Assembly: GCA_021732605.1 (NCBI GenBank)
Contig: JAKFUS010000040.1
Location: 1-64,000, forward strand
Reading direction: 5' to 3'
Origin: Betaproteobacteria bacterium
GTDB lineage: Bacteria; Pseudomonadota; Gammaproteobacteria; Burkholderiales; SG8-41
DNA: 64,000 nucleotides
In this document: piece by piece, positions 8,791 to 17,711 of the stretch
Position numbering within the stretch: the first letter of the stretch is position 1
How the letters are laid out: the number at the start of each line of letters is the position of its first letter
Translations under genes and position numbers: made by a program
Notes under the pieces: generated by a model
Database searches by the model: none
What the model was told of the DNA's origin: nothing
Seen by the model: the letters and a program-made list of their open reading frames with translations, nothing else

Positions 8791-9237
8791 ATGAAAAATA
8801 GAATGCGGTTACTGACCCCCTCGGTAAATTGCCGAGCAGGCGGAGGATTTACACTCCTCGAATTGCTGGTAGTTGTTGCCATCATCGGCCTGTTGATGGG
8901 CTATGTGGGGCCCCGTTACTTTAGCCAGATTGGAAAGTCTGAAATCAGCGTCGCCAAAGCACAGATCGACGCGCTGGAAAAAGCGCTTGATCAGTACCGG
9001 CTTGATACCGGTCACTATCCCGCCACCGAACCGGGATTGGCCGCACTGGTGAAGCGTCCTGCCAATGAACCAAAGTGGAACGGGCCTTATCTCAAAAAAG
9101 AAGTGCCATTTGATCCCTGGGGCAAGGCATACATATACAAAATCCCCGGAGAACACGGGGACTATGACCTGATTTCATATGGCCAAGATGGTCAACCTGG
9201 CGGTACCGGCGAGAACGCCGACGTAACCAATCGCTGA
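8791..9237 (+). CDS. gspG: type II secretion-like major pseudopilin GspG
   Basis: The protein has a type III prepilin leader, GGG before FTLLELLVVVAIIGLLMGYV, with Glu at +5 as expected for prepilin peptidase processing and N-methylation. The C-terminal half (YRLDTGHYPATEPGLAALV, GPYLKKEVPFDPWGKAYIY, GEHGDYDLISYGQDG) is the characteristic GspG fold with its calcium-binding loop. The 148-residue length fits GspG. It begins the plus-strand operon, with gspF starting 14 bp after its stop. No prepilin peptidase is encoded nearby, so an enzyme elsewhere would have to process it. The upstream SD is weak, and an ATG four codons downstream is possible. Confidence 0.9.
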   Translation: MKNRMRLLTPSVNCRAGGGFTLLELLVVVAIIGLLMGYVGPRYFSQIGKSEISVAKAQIDALEKALDQYRLDTGHYPATEPGLAALVKRPANEPKWNGPYLKKEVPFDPWGKAYIYKIPGEHGDYDLISYGQDGQPGGTGENADVTNR

Positions 9238-9251
9238 AGCGCCATCGTCTC

Positions 9252-10442
9252 GTGCGCTACCAACTCAAGTGCGTAACGCAAGATGGTCAGATCGAACAAC
9301 TCGATCTGCAAGCTATGGACGAAACGGGGGCTCGTGATCAGGCTGCGGACATGGGCTACTCTGTTCTCACCATACAATCACGCGCAGACTTGGTGTCACT
9401 TTGTCGGCGAGAAAACAAACGATTCCCCGTTTTGCTTTTCAGTCAGGAATTGCTGGTATTACTCAATGCCGGTCTACCACTGGTCGTCGCCATCGAAACA
9501 CTCATGGAAAAAGAGAACCAATCCAATGTGCGCACCACATTAGAGCGCATTGCCGACACCCTGCGCCAAGGCCGTACCTTATCCACCGCGCTAGAACAAC
9601 ATCCCGGTACTTTCAGTGCGCTCTATATTGCTACTGTGCGAGCGAGCGAGCGAACCAGCGATCTCGGACCGGCGCTTGTCCGCTATGTGGCCTACCAGAA
9701 CCAAATCGACGCCCTTCGCAAACGACTGGTCAATGCGTCAATTTACCCCGCATTACTCATATTTGCGGGCGGAACGGTAAGCCTGTTTCTGTTGCTCTAC
9801 GTGGTACCGCGCTTCGGCAAGGTATACGAAGATCGCAGCGCTGATCTGCCTTGGGCATCGAAGATGCTGCTCTACTGGGCACAGGCTGTGGAAGGACATG
9901 CGCTGCCGATAATCAGCGTACTGGTCGCATTGGGCATGGCACTTTGGTATGTATTAAGATTGCCTGCGGTACGTGCCAGACTTGAATCGCTGCTTTGGCG
10001 CTTGCCCGTTATCGGCGAGCAAATGAAGGTGTACCAACTGGCGCGTTTCTACCGCACCATCGGCATGCTGCTGCGCGGTGGCATGCCATTGGTCGCGGCA
10101 TTGAATATGGGCGCCAGTCTGCTTCACCCAGTCATGCGAGAGCGTCTGGTGAATGCCAGTTTGGCGATCAGTGAAGGGCGGCCCGTGTCGGACTCAATGC
10201 ACGACAATGACCTGACCACACCCGTCGCACTGCGCTTGCTATCCGTTGGAGAGCAGAGCGGAAACATGGGGGAGATGATGGATAGCATTGCGCTGTTCCA
10301 TGATGAGGAAATCAGTCGCTGGGTGGATTGGTTTACCCGTCTCTTTGAACCCATACTCATGGGAATAATCGGCATTTTGATCGGCGGCATCGTCATACTG
10401 ATGTACATGCCCATTTTCGAACTCGCCGGGAGCCTGAAATGA
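9252..10442 (+). CDS. gspF: type II secretion/type IV pilus platform protein GspF/PilC-like
   Basis: The start is GTG (VRYQLKCVTQDGQIEQLDL). The protein carries the two T2SSF domains: one around residues 60-180 (FSQELLVLLNAGLPLVVAIETL) and a second around 260-380 (FYRTIGMLLRGGMPLVAALNMG). Membrane helices are near residues 160-190, 210-235 and at the C-terminus (FEPILMGIIGILIGGIVILMYM). At 396 residues it matches GspF length. It would form the inner-membrane platform that couples the GspE ATPase to pseudopilus assembly. Its stop overlaps the gspE start (ATGA). Confidence 0.9.
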   Translation: MRYQLKCVTQDGQIEQLDLQAMDETGARDQAADMGYSVLTIQSRADLVSLCRRENKRFPVLLFSQELLVLLNAGLPLVVAIETLMEKENQSNVRTTLERIADTLRQGRTLSTALEQHPGTFSALYIATVRASERTSDLGPALVRYVAYQNQIDALRKRLVNASIYPALLIFAGGTVSLFLLLYVVPRFGKVYEDRSADLPWASKMLLYWAQAVEGHALPIISVLVALGMALWYVLRLPAVRARLESLLWRLPVIGEQMKVYQLARFYRTIGMLLRGGMPLVAALNMGASLLHPVMRERLVNASLAISEGRPVSDSMHDNDLTTPVALRLLSVGEQSGNMGEMMDSIALFHDEEISRWVDWFTRLFEPILMGIIGILIGGIVILMYMPIFELAGSLK

Positions 10443-12133
10443 GTACCGTCGCGCCCGACCACATCAGCATCATTTCCGCACAGCAAGTCGCAGAAGCCCG
10501 GGCCGCTGCTGCGCGCTCCCGCGGGCGGCTGGTCGAGGCGCTTGAGACACAACTCGGACTACCCCCCGATGCATTCGTGTCAGCACTCGGCGCCACTCTG
10601 CGACTACCGGCCATGCCCATGGAGATGCTCCGCCGCGCAACCCCCATGTTCGACATTGTTCCATTCAACGAGTGTTCGCAGCGTGGGTGTGTATTGATAA
10701 GCGACGAGGACGGCAACACAATTCTCGTCACTGATGATCCGTTTAGCAGCGCATTGCAATCATGGGCGGATGAACGCATTCAATCACCTTACACTTGGGC
10801 CCTTGTACACAAGGGTGATCTCGTCGCATTTCTTGCCAGTCACGAGGAAATGCTGCGCGCGCTTGATGCCGTGCATACCTCCGATGCGCAGGTTACCGAT
10901 GACAGAGAGCGGCATGAAGATCTGTCGCTCAAGGCAATCAACGATGAAACCAGCGAAGTAGTCCGGCTGGTGCGTTCCACGTTGCGTGACGCCCTCAAGA
11001 ACGGCGCCAGCGACATTCACATGGAAACAGTTTCCAGCGGACTCACCATCAAATTCCGCATTGACGGCATTCTTTCACATGTCAAATCCATATCGGACAC
11101 CCAGCAGGCTGAACAGGCACTTTCGCGCATAAAAGTTCTCGCGGAGCTTGATGTCACGGAGCGGCGTGTACCGCAAGACGGTCGTTTCAAAGCACTTGCC
11201 CAGGGCAGAACGATCGATTTCAGGGTATCCATCATGCCGAGTATTTACGGCGAAGATGCCGTGTTACGGGTACTCGACAAACAATCGCTTTACGAGAGCA
11301 CACAACAACAACTGTCGCTTGACACCCTTGGTTTCGAACCTGCAGACATTCGCATGCTCCGTCGACTGTCGCATGAACCATACGGAATGATGCTTGTGAC
11401 TGGCCCGACCGGCAGCGGCAAGACCACGACGCTATACGCAGCGATTTCTGAGATCAATAGCGGCCAGGAAAAAATAGTCACGATCGAGGATCCGGTCGAG
11501 TATCAGTTGCCTGGTGTTCTCCAGATCCCCGTAAACGAGAAAAAGGGACTCACCTTTGCGCGCGGACTGCGCTCTATTCTGCGACATGATCCAGACAAAA
11601 TCATGATTGGCGAAATCCGTGATACAGAAACAGCAAACATTGCTGTGCAATCCGCGCTGACAGGGCATCTGGTATTCACCACGGTACATGCAAACAACGT
11701 TTTTGATGTAATTGGGCGGTTCATGCACATGAACGTCGATCTCTACGGTTTTGTATCCGCGCTGAACGCAATCCTCGCGCAGCGCCTGGTCCGTTTGATT
11801 TGCCCGCATTGCGCAGAAGATCACAAACCCGATGTTGTGGTACTGCAGGAGTCCGGAATCGCTGCCGCTGATGTCTTGAATTACCGCTTCCGAATCGGCC
11901 GTGGCTGCCGCGAATGCCGAGGCTCGGGCTTCAAAGGGCGTAAGGCCATTGCCGAACTCATGATACTCAACGACGAATTGCGCGAGCTCATCATTACCCG
12001 TGCGCCCGTCCGCCAACTCAAAGAAGCTGCACACCGTTCGGGCACCCGTTTCCTGCGCGATGCAGCGCTTGATGCGGTAAAGCTAGGCAACACCACGCTG
12101 GAGGAAATAAACCGTGTCACCTTTGTTGCGTGA
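10439..12133 (+). CDS. gspE: secretion/pilus assembly ATPase GspE/PilB-like
   Basis: The 564-residue protein has a T2SSE N-terminal domain (~1-150) and a core ATPase. [14 protein letters not shown] is the Walker A motif, KIVTIEDPVEYQLPGVLQI the Asp box, DPDKIMIGEIRD the Walker B motif and TGHLVFTTVHAN the His box. A tetracysteine zinc motif (LICPHCAED ... GRGCRECRGSGF) is of the type found in GspE/PilB assembly ATPases and not in PilT. It should power pseudopilus extension at the cytoplasmic face. It overlaps gspF by 4 bp and the next gene by 20 bp. Confidence 0.93.
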   Translation: MSTVAPDHISIISAQQVAEARAAAARSRGRLVEALETQLGLPPDAFVSALGATLRLPAMPMEMLRRATPMFDIVPFNECSQRGCVLISDEDGNTILVTDDPFSSALQSWADERIQSPYTWALVHKGDLVAFLASHEEMLRALDAVHTSDAQVTDDRERHEDLSLKAINDETSEVVRLVRSTLRDALKNGASDIHMETVSSGLTIKFRIDGILSHVKSISDTQQAEQALSRIKVLAELDVTERRVPQDGRFKALAQGRTIDFRVSIMPSIYGEDAVLRVLDKQSLYESTQQQLSLDTLGFEPADIRMLRRLSHEPYGMMLVTGPTGSGKTTTLYAAISEINSGQEKIVTIEDPVEYQLPGVLQIPVNEKKGLTFARGLRSILRHDPDKIMIGEIRDTETANIAVQSALTGHLVFTTVHANNVFDVIGRFMHMNVDLYGFVSALNAILAQRLVRLICPHCAEDHKPDVVVLQESGIAAADVLNYRFRIGRGCRECRGSGFKGRKAIAELMILNDELRELIITRAPVRQLKEAAHRSGTRFLRDAALDAVKLGNTTLEEINRVTFVA

Positions 12134-12950
12134 CCATCTGCTGATCTCTCTCGCGCCCGGCGAACTGAGCTGGGTGCGATTAAGCGGCGCACTGAAACCG
12201 AAGGCTCGCGACAAGTGTGTTGTGACGATTGAGAACGTCCACGGCGCGCGGTCTTGGGATGGCGCTGTTTCCGCACTACGCGAAGAGGCCATGAAATGGC
12301 ACAGCGATCGCCTTCTCGTTCGGATCGTATTGTCGAATCATTTTGTCCGATACACACTCGTTCCTCACAGCCAGGGCATCAACGGCGACAAAGAAGAACT
12401 AGCGCTTGCGAAATTTCATTTTTCCAAAGTTCATGGCGAAACCGTCCAAGACTGGGACATCCGACTAAGCCCCGCTTATTATTCTGGCGGGGCACGACTT
12501 GCCTGTGCAATAGACATCGCCCTCATCGAGACATTACGGCAAATTTTTCCCCGTGACCGACGGCAACAACTCGCTTCGGTGCAGCCACTACTCATGTCTG
12601 CATTTAACAGCAGTGCTTCTCTCGTTCCGGAAACAGGCGCTTGGCTGCTGACTGTCGAGCATGACCGAACGTGCGTGGCTTTGCTTTCGGGCAAAACATG
12701 GCGTGCGGTGCAAAATGTGAAAGGACAGTTTTTGGGTTCGGAGGCTTGGGTCAGCTTGGTGGAGCGTGAGCTCTGGCGCGTTGATCTCGATACCGTTCCT
12801 GACACCATATTGGTGCTTTCCCCGGAAACGCCGTCTTTGCCACACCAATCCAACGGCGCCTGGAAAATGTCAGAGATGCAACTTCGCTGGCCTGTCGGAA
12901 TGCAACCCGTCCGCGACAGCATTTATGCAACAGCAATTAGCGCGGCATGA
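12114..12950 (+). CDS. PilM/MshI/GspL-like actin-fold assembly protein
   Basis: Translation probably starts at GTG 12114, preceded by a good SD (CTGGAGGAAATAAACC) inside the end of gspE. The 278-residue protein has no membrane helix. Weak PilM/MshI-like features include an N-terminal LLISLAPGELSWVRLSG strand pair and a central VRIVLSNHFVRYTLVPHS segment typical of the GspL/PilM cytoplasmic domain. Position is the strongest evidence: it sits directly before PilN- and PilO-like genes, the order in pilMNO and msh clusters. It would be a cytoplasmic ring component linking ATPase and membrane proteins. Sequence divergence makes the assignment moderate. Confidence 0.6.
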   Translation: MSPLLRDHLLISLAPGELSWVRLSGALKPKARDKCVVTIENVHGARSWDGAVSALREEAMKWHSDRLLVRIVLSNHFVRYTLVPHSQGINGDKEELALAKFHFSKVHGETVQDWDIRLSPAYYSGGARLACAIDIALIETLRQIFPRDRRQQLASVQPLLMSAFNSSASLVPETGAWLLTVEHDRTCVALLSGKTWRAVQNVKGQFLGSEAWVSLVERELWRVDLDTVPDTILVLSPETPSLPHQSNGAWKMSEMQLRWPVGMQPVRDSIYATAISAA

Positions 12951-13471
12951 AACGCGATCTTCTCGAACTCGATTACGTTGCACCACCACGCCGCCCGGTG
13001 TGGCTCGGACTTTTGTTACTGGTAATCGCATTGGGAACCAGCGCCGATCTCGCACTGCGGTTTATTGATGCGCGCAGCGAACTTTTACGCACTACGGCTG
13101 CGCAGGGGCTTCTGAATACGGAGCGCCGGACGGCAAAGCCCATACCAGCGTCCCGACTTGATGAACAGGTCAAAGCTGCTGAGGCTATCGTACGCCAGCT
13201 GACCCTGCCCTGGGCATCTCTTATCGAGACACTGGAGAGCACATCGGCGACAGATGTCGCGGTGCTGCAAATCCAGCCGGAAACACAACAGGGAACAGTT
13301 CGCATCTCCGCTGAAGCACGTAATTCGGACGCCATGTGGCAGTACTTAATGAGTCTCTCTGCTACGAGCACACTAAACAACGTCCACCTGCTCAGTCATC
13401 AAGTACAACTCGATGATCCGACCAAGCCCCTGCAATTTTCCGTACAGGCCGCATTCAGGATTGCTCCATGA
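12947..13471 (+). CDS. PilN-like inner-membrane assembly protein
   Basis: The 174-residue protein has a short cytoplasmic N-terminus (MKRDLLELDYVAPPRRPVW) that would contact the PilM-like protein. One membrane helix follows (LGLLLLVIALGTSADLALRF), then a coiled region and a ferredoxin-like domain (LPWASLIETLESTSATDVAVLQIQ). That layout and its position after the PilM-like gene match PilN/GspL-periplasmic proteins. ATGA overlaps join it to both neighbours, so stoichiometric co-translation is likely. Confidence 0.65.
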   Translation: MKRDLLELDYVAPPRRPVWLGLLLLVIALGTSADLALRFIDARSELLRTTAAQGLLNTERRTAKPIPASRLDEQVKAAEAIVRQLTLPWASLIETLESTSATDVAVLQIQPETQQGTVRISAEARNSDAMWQYLMSLSATSTLNNVHLLSHQVQLDDPTKPLQFSVQAAFRIAP

Positions 13472-13998
13472 GACATTTGTATTATTTGATGCGCTGTCTG
13501 GGACCGCTCGGCGTTGCCGGACTCTCATTACTCCTGTGTTGTGCAGTGTTTTACTTCAATGCTGTCAAACCTGCCGAGTCAGAAGTCACATCTCAGCGCG
13601 ATGCCAGTCAACGCATGAAATCGCGATCGCCCTATCAACCCGTTTCAATGGATAAGCGCGAATCCGATCTTCGCAGGTTTAACAATTTATTCCCGCCGAC
13701 TGAAGACATCGCTCATGAAATGAGAAACCTTTGGGTGAATGCGGAAAAATTCGAGATTGATCTGCACCAAGGGGAATACCGCCTCGAATCTGGCGGTCCG
13801 GGGCTTGCTCGCTACCGCGTAACACTACCTATGCGTGCCTCCTATGCCCAGATTCGAAAATTCATCAATTTCATACTTAAAGAAACCCCGACCATTTCCA
13901 TAGATGGATTACGCTTTGAGCGCAAAAAAATCGGCGAAACCAGACTCGAAGCACAGCTCCGGCTTACACTCTATTTTCGCCCCTCAGTTCAGCCCTGA
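13468..13998 (+). CDS. PilO/GspM-like inner-membrane assembly protein
   Basis: The 176-residue protein has one N-terminal membrane helix (LGPLGVAGLSLLLCCAVFYF), a coiled segment and a C-terminal ferredoxin-like domain (YRVTLPMRASYAQIRKFINFIL, then ISIDGLRFERKKIGETRLEAQL) with the beta-alpha-beta pattern of PilO and GspM. It overlaps the PilN-like gene by 4 bp. A PilN/PilO pair normally forms a periplasmic heterodimer bridging the platform to the secretin. Confidence 0.65.
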   Translation: MRHLYYLMRCLGPLGVAGLSLLLCCAVFYFNAVKPAESEVTSQRDASQRMKSRSPYQPVSMDKRESDLRRFNNLFPPTEDIAHEMRNLWVNAEKFEIDLHQGEYRLESGGPGLARYRVTLPMRASYAQIRKFINFILKETPTISIDGLRFERKKIGETRLEAQLRLTLYFRPSVQP

Positions 13999-14060
13999 CG
14001 TTTCAACAATGCACCATCAAAAATGATCCAAATAATATTCATTGCCTCAGGGGATGCAAC

Positions 14061-16025
14061 ATGAAACTGATCAACACTCGATTGCCGATCAAAGATGCAC
14101 TGCTTTCCATCGCGGCAGCATTGATTCTCGCGGGCTGCTTGACCAACCCCACCATAAAAGAGTCACGTGATCACTTCGATTCTGGTAATGGCGAAGAGGC
14201 GCTCATGGTCTTGGAAAAAGCCTCTCGCGAGAACCCGACTAATCTCGCATATCGCTCAGAATATTTCCGTCAACGAGAGCTGGCAGTCACGCAATGGTTG
14301 GGCCAAGCAGAGACACTACGCCAAGCAGGACAACACGATCCGGCTGCAGCGATCTATCGTGTCATCCTGAAATTCGACCCTCAAAATGCGCGCGCTCAGA
14401 CTGGCATCACCGGACTGGAGGCTGACAAACGTCACCGTGTGGCGATCACAAATGCCGAGAACCTCATCAAGGAAAACAAATTTATCGAAGCACACGACAT
14501 CCTTCGTCCTATTTTTAATGAGAATCCGACGCACCGAGACGCTCGCCGGTTGCAGCGCGAGATTGATGACAAAACCCTCAAGCCCGCGATCGTCACACGT
14601 CAGATCAAGGCTACTACAACAAAACCCATTACACTTGAATTGCGCGAAGTCTCTCTACGCTCGGTATTCGACGTGATCTCCAGAACCACCGGACTAAGCT
14701 TTGTTTTCGACAAGGACTTTCGTGGCGATCAACGCACAACCATTGCTGTGCGCAACGCGACTGTAGATGAGCTTGTTGGGCTGGTGCTTTCTACCAATCA
14801 ACTCGAGCAGAAGTTCGTCAACGAGAATACGTTGATGATTTACCCTAATACGCCACAGAAGCAACGCGAATACCAGGAATTGGTGATACGGGCGTTTTAT
14901 CTTAAGAACGTAGCCGCAAAACAAACCGCAAGCATGATCCGCACGCTGGTAAAAACCCGGGACATCTTCATTGACGACGCACTTAATATGCTCGTCATCA
15001 AAGATACCCCCAACGCGATACGCATGGCGGAGAAGCTGGTTGCCGCGCACGATCTCGCAGAGCCTGAAGTCATGCTGGAAGTTGAAGTACTCGAAGTCGG
15101 CTCCAACCGGTTACTTGATTTAGGGCTGCGCTATCCGGATTCCGTCGCATGGAGCTTGGTGGGCGGGGTTACAACACCGACTGGCGGTACCATCGGCACT
15201 CCCGGCGTTTTGTCGCTTACAGAATGGCTCAATCGCAACGCTGGCTTGGTACGACTTACTGTAACCAATCCTCTGTTTTTACTGTCATTACGCCAACAAG
15301 ATGGGAGCACCAGCGTTTTGGCAAACCCGCGCATCCGTGTCAAAAACAGGGAAAAAGCCAAAATACACATCGGCGACCGCGTACCCGTCATTACCACAAC
15401 CGCCGCCGCCGCCGGCGGATTCGTATCCGAATCGGTGAGCTATCTCGATGTCGGACTCAAGCTGGAAGTCGAACCTCTCGTGCATCTGCAGGATGAAATC
15501 GGCATAAAGGTAGGTCTGGAGGTGAGCAATATCGTGCGCGAAATTCGCAGCACCAATTCCAATACCCTGACTTATCAAGTCGGCACGCGAAACGCGCAGA
15601 CCAACCTGCGGCTGAAGGACGGGGAAACGCAAATACTCGCAGGACTAATCAGCAATGAAGATCGGCGCACTGCCAATCGCGTTCCGGGAATTGGCGCACT
15701 GCCTGTGGTAGGACGTTTATTCTCGGACACGCATGAAACCCGCGGCAAAACCGAGATCGTGCTGCTGATAACGCCGCGCCTGTTAAGAACACTAGACCGC
15801 CCTGACAATCGCGTGGTCGAATTCTCAGCCGGTACCGAAGCATCATCCGGCACGCTATCCGTATCAGCAACAACCCCTGTTGCTCAACCATCATCTCCGA
15901 TTGCGGTTCCAATAGCGCCACAGCCCACACCCGCTGTTCAATCCGCTCCGGTAACAGAACGCCAGTCGCCCTCCCCAGTAAAGCCGACACTGGTGCCGTT
16001 TGGCGGGTTGCAACCCAGTCCCTGA
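14061..16025 (+). CDS. gspD: outer-membrane secretin GspD/MshL-like, TPR-containing lipoprotein
   Basis: A lipoprotein signal (ALLSIAAALILAGCLTNPT) is followed by about 150 residues of TPR-like helices (DHFDSGNGEEALMVLEKASREN and further repeats). An STN/N0 domain comes next (ITLELREVSLRSVFDVISRTTG, VFDKDFRG), then N-domain strands (RAFYLKNVAAKQTASMIRTL) and a secretin core (LEVEVLEVGSNRLLDLGLRYP; KDGETQILAGLIS). The 654-residue length suits a T2SS/MSH secretin. An N-terminal TPR region fused to the secretin could bind substrates or peptidoglycan. The Pro/Ala/Ser-rich tail resembles a flexible end. It starts 62 bp after the PilO-like gene. Confidence 0.9.
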   Translation: MKLINTRLPIKDALLSIAAALILAGCLTNPTIKESRDHFDSGNGEEALMVLEKASRENPTNLAYRSEYFRQRELAVTQWLGQAETLRQAGQHDPAAAIYRVILKFDPQNARAQTGITGLEADKRHRVAITNAENLIKENKFIEAHDILRPIFNENPTHRDARRLQREIDDKTLKPAIVTRQIKATTTKPITLELREVSLRSVFDVISRTTGLSFVFDKDFRGDQRTTIAVRNATVDELVGLVLSTNQLEQKFVNENTLMIYPNTPQKQREYQELVIRAFYLKNVAAKQTASMIRTLVKTRDIFIDDALNMLVIKDTPNAIRMAEKLVAAHDLAEPEVMLEVEVLEVGSNRLLDLGLRYPDSVAWSLVGGVTTPTGGTIGTPGVLSLTEWLNRNAGLVRLTVTNPLFLLSLRQQDGSTSVLANPRIRVKNREKAKIHIGDRVPVITTTAAAAGGFVSESVSYLDVGLKLEVEPLVHLQDEIGIKVGLEVSNIVREIRSTNSNTLTYQVGTRNAQTNLRLKDGETQILAGLISNEDRRTANRVPGIGALPVVGRLFSDTHETRGKTEIVLLITPRLLRTLDRPDNRVVEFSAGTEASSGTLSVSATTPVAQPSSPIAVPIAPQPTPAVQSAPVTERQSPSPVKPTLVPFGGLQPSP

Positions 16026-16040
16026 TCCACAGCTTAGCCT

Positions 16041-16520
16041 GTGAAACATCGTTCCGCATCTGGCTTCACGCTAATCGAACTCGTAATTACGGTGGCGATC
16101 ATTGCCATACTCGCCTCCATCGCGATGCCCCTGAACGAACTAACTGTCCAGCGCGGCAAGGAGCAAGACTTGCGGCGAGCACTGCGTGAATTACGGGATG
16201 GTATTGATGCCTACAAACAAGCCTCCGACGAGGGTCGAATTCTTAAGAGAGTCGGCGAATCTGGTTACCCGAAACGCCTCGAAGATCTGATTGACGGTAT
16301 AGATGATCAGAAAAACCCAAAGAAAGAAAAAATCTATTTTCTGCGCCGCATCCCGCGCGACCCCTTGGACAACGACATCAACAAAACTGCTGTGGACACA
16401 TGGGGCAAGCGCAGTTACTCAAGCCCTCCCGATGACCCCAGAGACGGCGATGATGTATTCGACATATACACCCTTGCCGCCGGCAAAGGCATCAACGGAC
16501 GGCCTTATCGGGAGTGGTAA
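16041..16520 (+). CDS. pseudopilin (prepilin N-methylation motif), GspG/GspH-like
   Basis: The gene starts with GTG 15 bp after the secretin stop. The leader MKHRSASG precedes FTLIELVITVAIIAILASIAMP, a canonical type III prepilin signal with Glu+5. The 159-residue mature region has RELRDGIDAYKQASDEGR and a conserved end (FDIYTLAAGKGINGRPYREW) similar to other small pseudopilins. It shares the terminal EW motif with the next pseudopilin, suggesting duplication within the operon. It is probably a pseudopilus component. Confidence 0.85.
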   Translation: MKHRSASGFTLIELVITVAIIAILASIAMPLNELTVQRGKEQDLRRALRELRDGIDAYKQASDEGRILKRVGESGYPKRLEDLIDGIDDQKNPKKEKIYFLRRIPRDPLDNDINKTAVDTWGKRSYSSPPDDPRDGDDVFDIYTLAAGKGINGRPYREW

Positions 16521-16897
16521 TGCGCATTCATTCAAACGCATTTACATTAATCGAGCTCATCGTTGTGCTCGCCATTGTTGCGTTGTTGCTTACCCTGGCA
16601 CTGCCGAGATATTTTTCCAGCATTGATCGCTCCAAAGAGGCCGTGCTCAAGGAAAATCTCTACCAAGTCCGCGATGCAATCAACAAATACTACGCTGACA
16701 AAGGCAAGTATCCGGAGTCTCTCGAAGCGCTTACCAGTGACAAATACCTGAGAAAATTACCAATAGACCCTGTCACAGAGAGTACCGCAACGTGGATTAT
16801 CGTGCCCCCGGAAGATACCCAAAAAGGCGGTGTCTACGATGTTAAAAGCGGCGCTCAGGGCAAAGCTGTGGACGGCACTGCCTTCACCGAGTGGTAA
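16520..16897 (+). CDS. pseudopilin (prepilin N-methylation motif)
   Basis: I prefer ATG 16520, which overlaps the upstream stop (TAATG) and follows GGGAG, over the track's GTG six bases earlier. The 125-residue protein has a very short leader, then FTLIELIVVLAIVALLLTLALP with Glu+5, and a compact C-terminal domain (LYQVRDAINKYYADKGKYPESLEAL) ending GTAFTEW. The size and pattern fit a minor or major pseudopilin. Its near-parallel layout with the preceding pseudopilin points to a paralog pair. Confidence 0.85.
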   Translation: MRIHSNAFTLIELIVVLAIVALLLTLALPRYFSSIDRSKEAVLKENLYQVRDAINKYYADKGKYPESLEALTSDKYLRKLPIDPVTESTATWIIVPPEDTQKGGVYDVKSGAQGKAVDGTAFTEW

Positions 16898-16908
16898 TCA
16901 AACGCATC

Positions 16909-17445
16909 ATGACACGCCTGCTAAAACATCATGACTCGCCGCATACAGCGCCTTCGGCCCAATATGGGTTTACCTATCTCACGGTTATTTTTATATTGGC
17001 AATACTGACTGGCGGTCACGCGCTCATCGGAGAAGTCTGGCACACCACATCCCTGCAAGAAAAAGAAGCGGAACTCCTGTTTGTGGGTAACCAGTACCGT
17101 AAAGCTATTGAACGCTATTACCTCGGCGGACCTCGTCAGTTCCCGCGGACCATCAACGACCTGCTGAAAGACCCTCGCACGCCGACTACCGAACGCTACC
17201 TGCGCCAAACCTATGCCGACCCTGTCACTGGAAAAACAGAGTGGGGCATCGTCAAAGCGCCAGACGGCAGCATCATTGGTGTATATAGCCTGTCCGAACG
17301 CAAGCCGCTTAAATCTGCAAACTTCCGATTACAGGACAAAAGCTTTGAGAAATCTGAAAAGTATTCCGACTGGAAGTTTATATACTCGCCCGTTCAATTG
17401 ACCATCAACCCCACACCCGCCGCAAAACCTCTTGGTGGACCCTGA
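16909..17445 (+). CDS. atypical pseudopilin-like protein (GFTYLT leader)
   Basis: The likely start is ATG 16909 (an in-frame GTG at 16891 overlaps the previous gene). A long basic leader ends in YGFTYLTVIFILAILTGGHA. The +5 position is Thr rather than Glu, so the N-methylation motif is non-canonical, as in GspK-type tip pseudopilins. The mature region (EKEAELLFVGNQYRKAIERYY, RYLRQTYADPVTGKTEWG) matches a family of pulG-cluster proteins. Its position at the end of the pseudopilin genes suggests a tip or initiator role. At 178 residues it is shorter than GspK and lacks an obvious GspK insert. Confidence 0.7.
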   Translation: MTRLLKHHDSPHTAPSAQYGFTYLTVIFILAILTGGHALIGEVWHTTSLQEKEAELLFVGNQYRKAIERYYLGGPRQFPRTINDLLKDPRTPTTERYLRQTYADPVTGKTEWGIVKAPDGSIIGVYSLSERKPLKSANFRLQDKSFEKSEKYSDWKFIYSPVQLTINPTPAAKPLGGP

Positions 17446-17456
17446 TCGAGACAACC

Positions 17457-17675
17457 ATGCGCACTAAATTCTCGCGATACACACAACAGAGAGCTCTGTC
17501 GATACTCTCCACAATGATAATTGTCGTGCGTCTTCAGGCCGGCGCACAAGCTACCAAGCTGCAGAATGCCCAATCACGTTGGCCGTTATGACTAGAATCA
17601 ATACCAAAAGAAGGCATCGTCGCGCCTGCATTGTCGTTGCCGAAAGATGCCCTGCTTTCCGCTGATAAATCGTGA
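17457..17675 (+). pseudogene. interrupted small secreted-protein gene at the island edge
   Basis: An ATG 11 bp after the last pseudopilin opens a frame with a signal-peptide-like start (ALSILSTMIIVVRLQAGAQA) that meets TGA at 17589. The same frame continues with sensible protein sequence (LESIPKEGIVAPALSLPKDA) to a second TGA at 17673. This looks like one operon gene broken by a nonsense codon and cut short close to the tRNA-like repeat. Readthrough or recoding at the first TGA cannot be excluded. The family is not recognised. Confidence 0.45.
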
Positions 17676-17711
17676 CTGGAACGCTGAGGAAAATTCCCTC
17701 TCGCTATTGTG

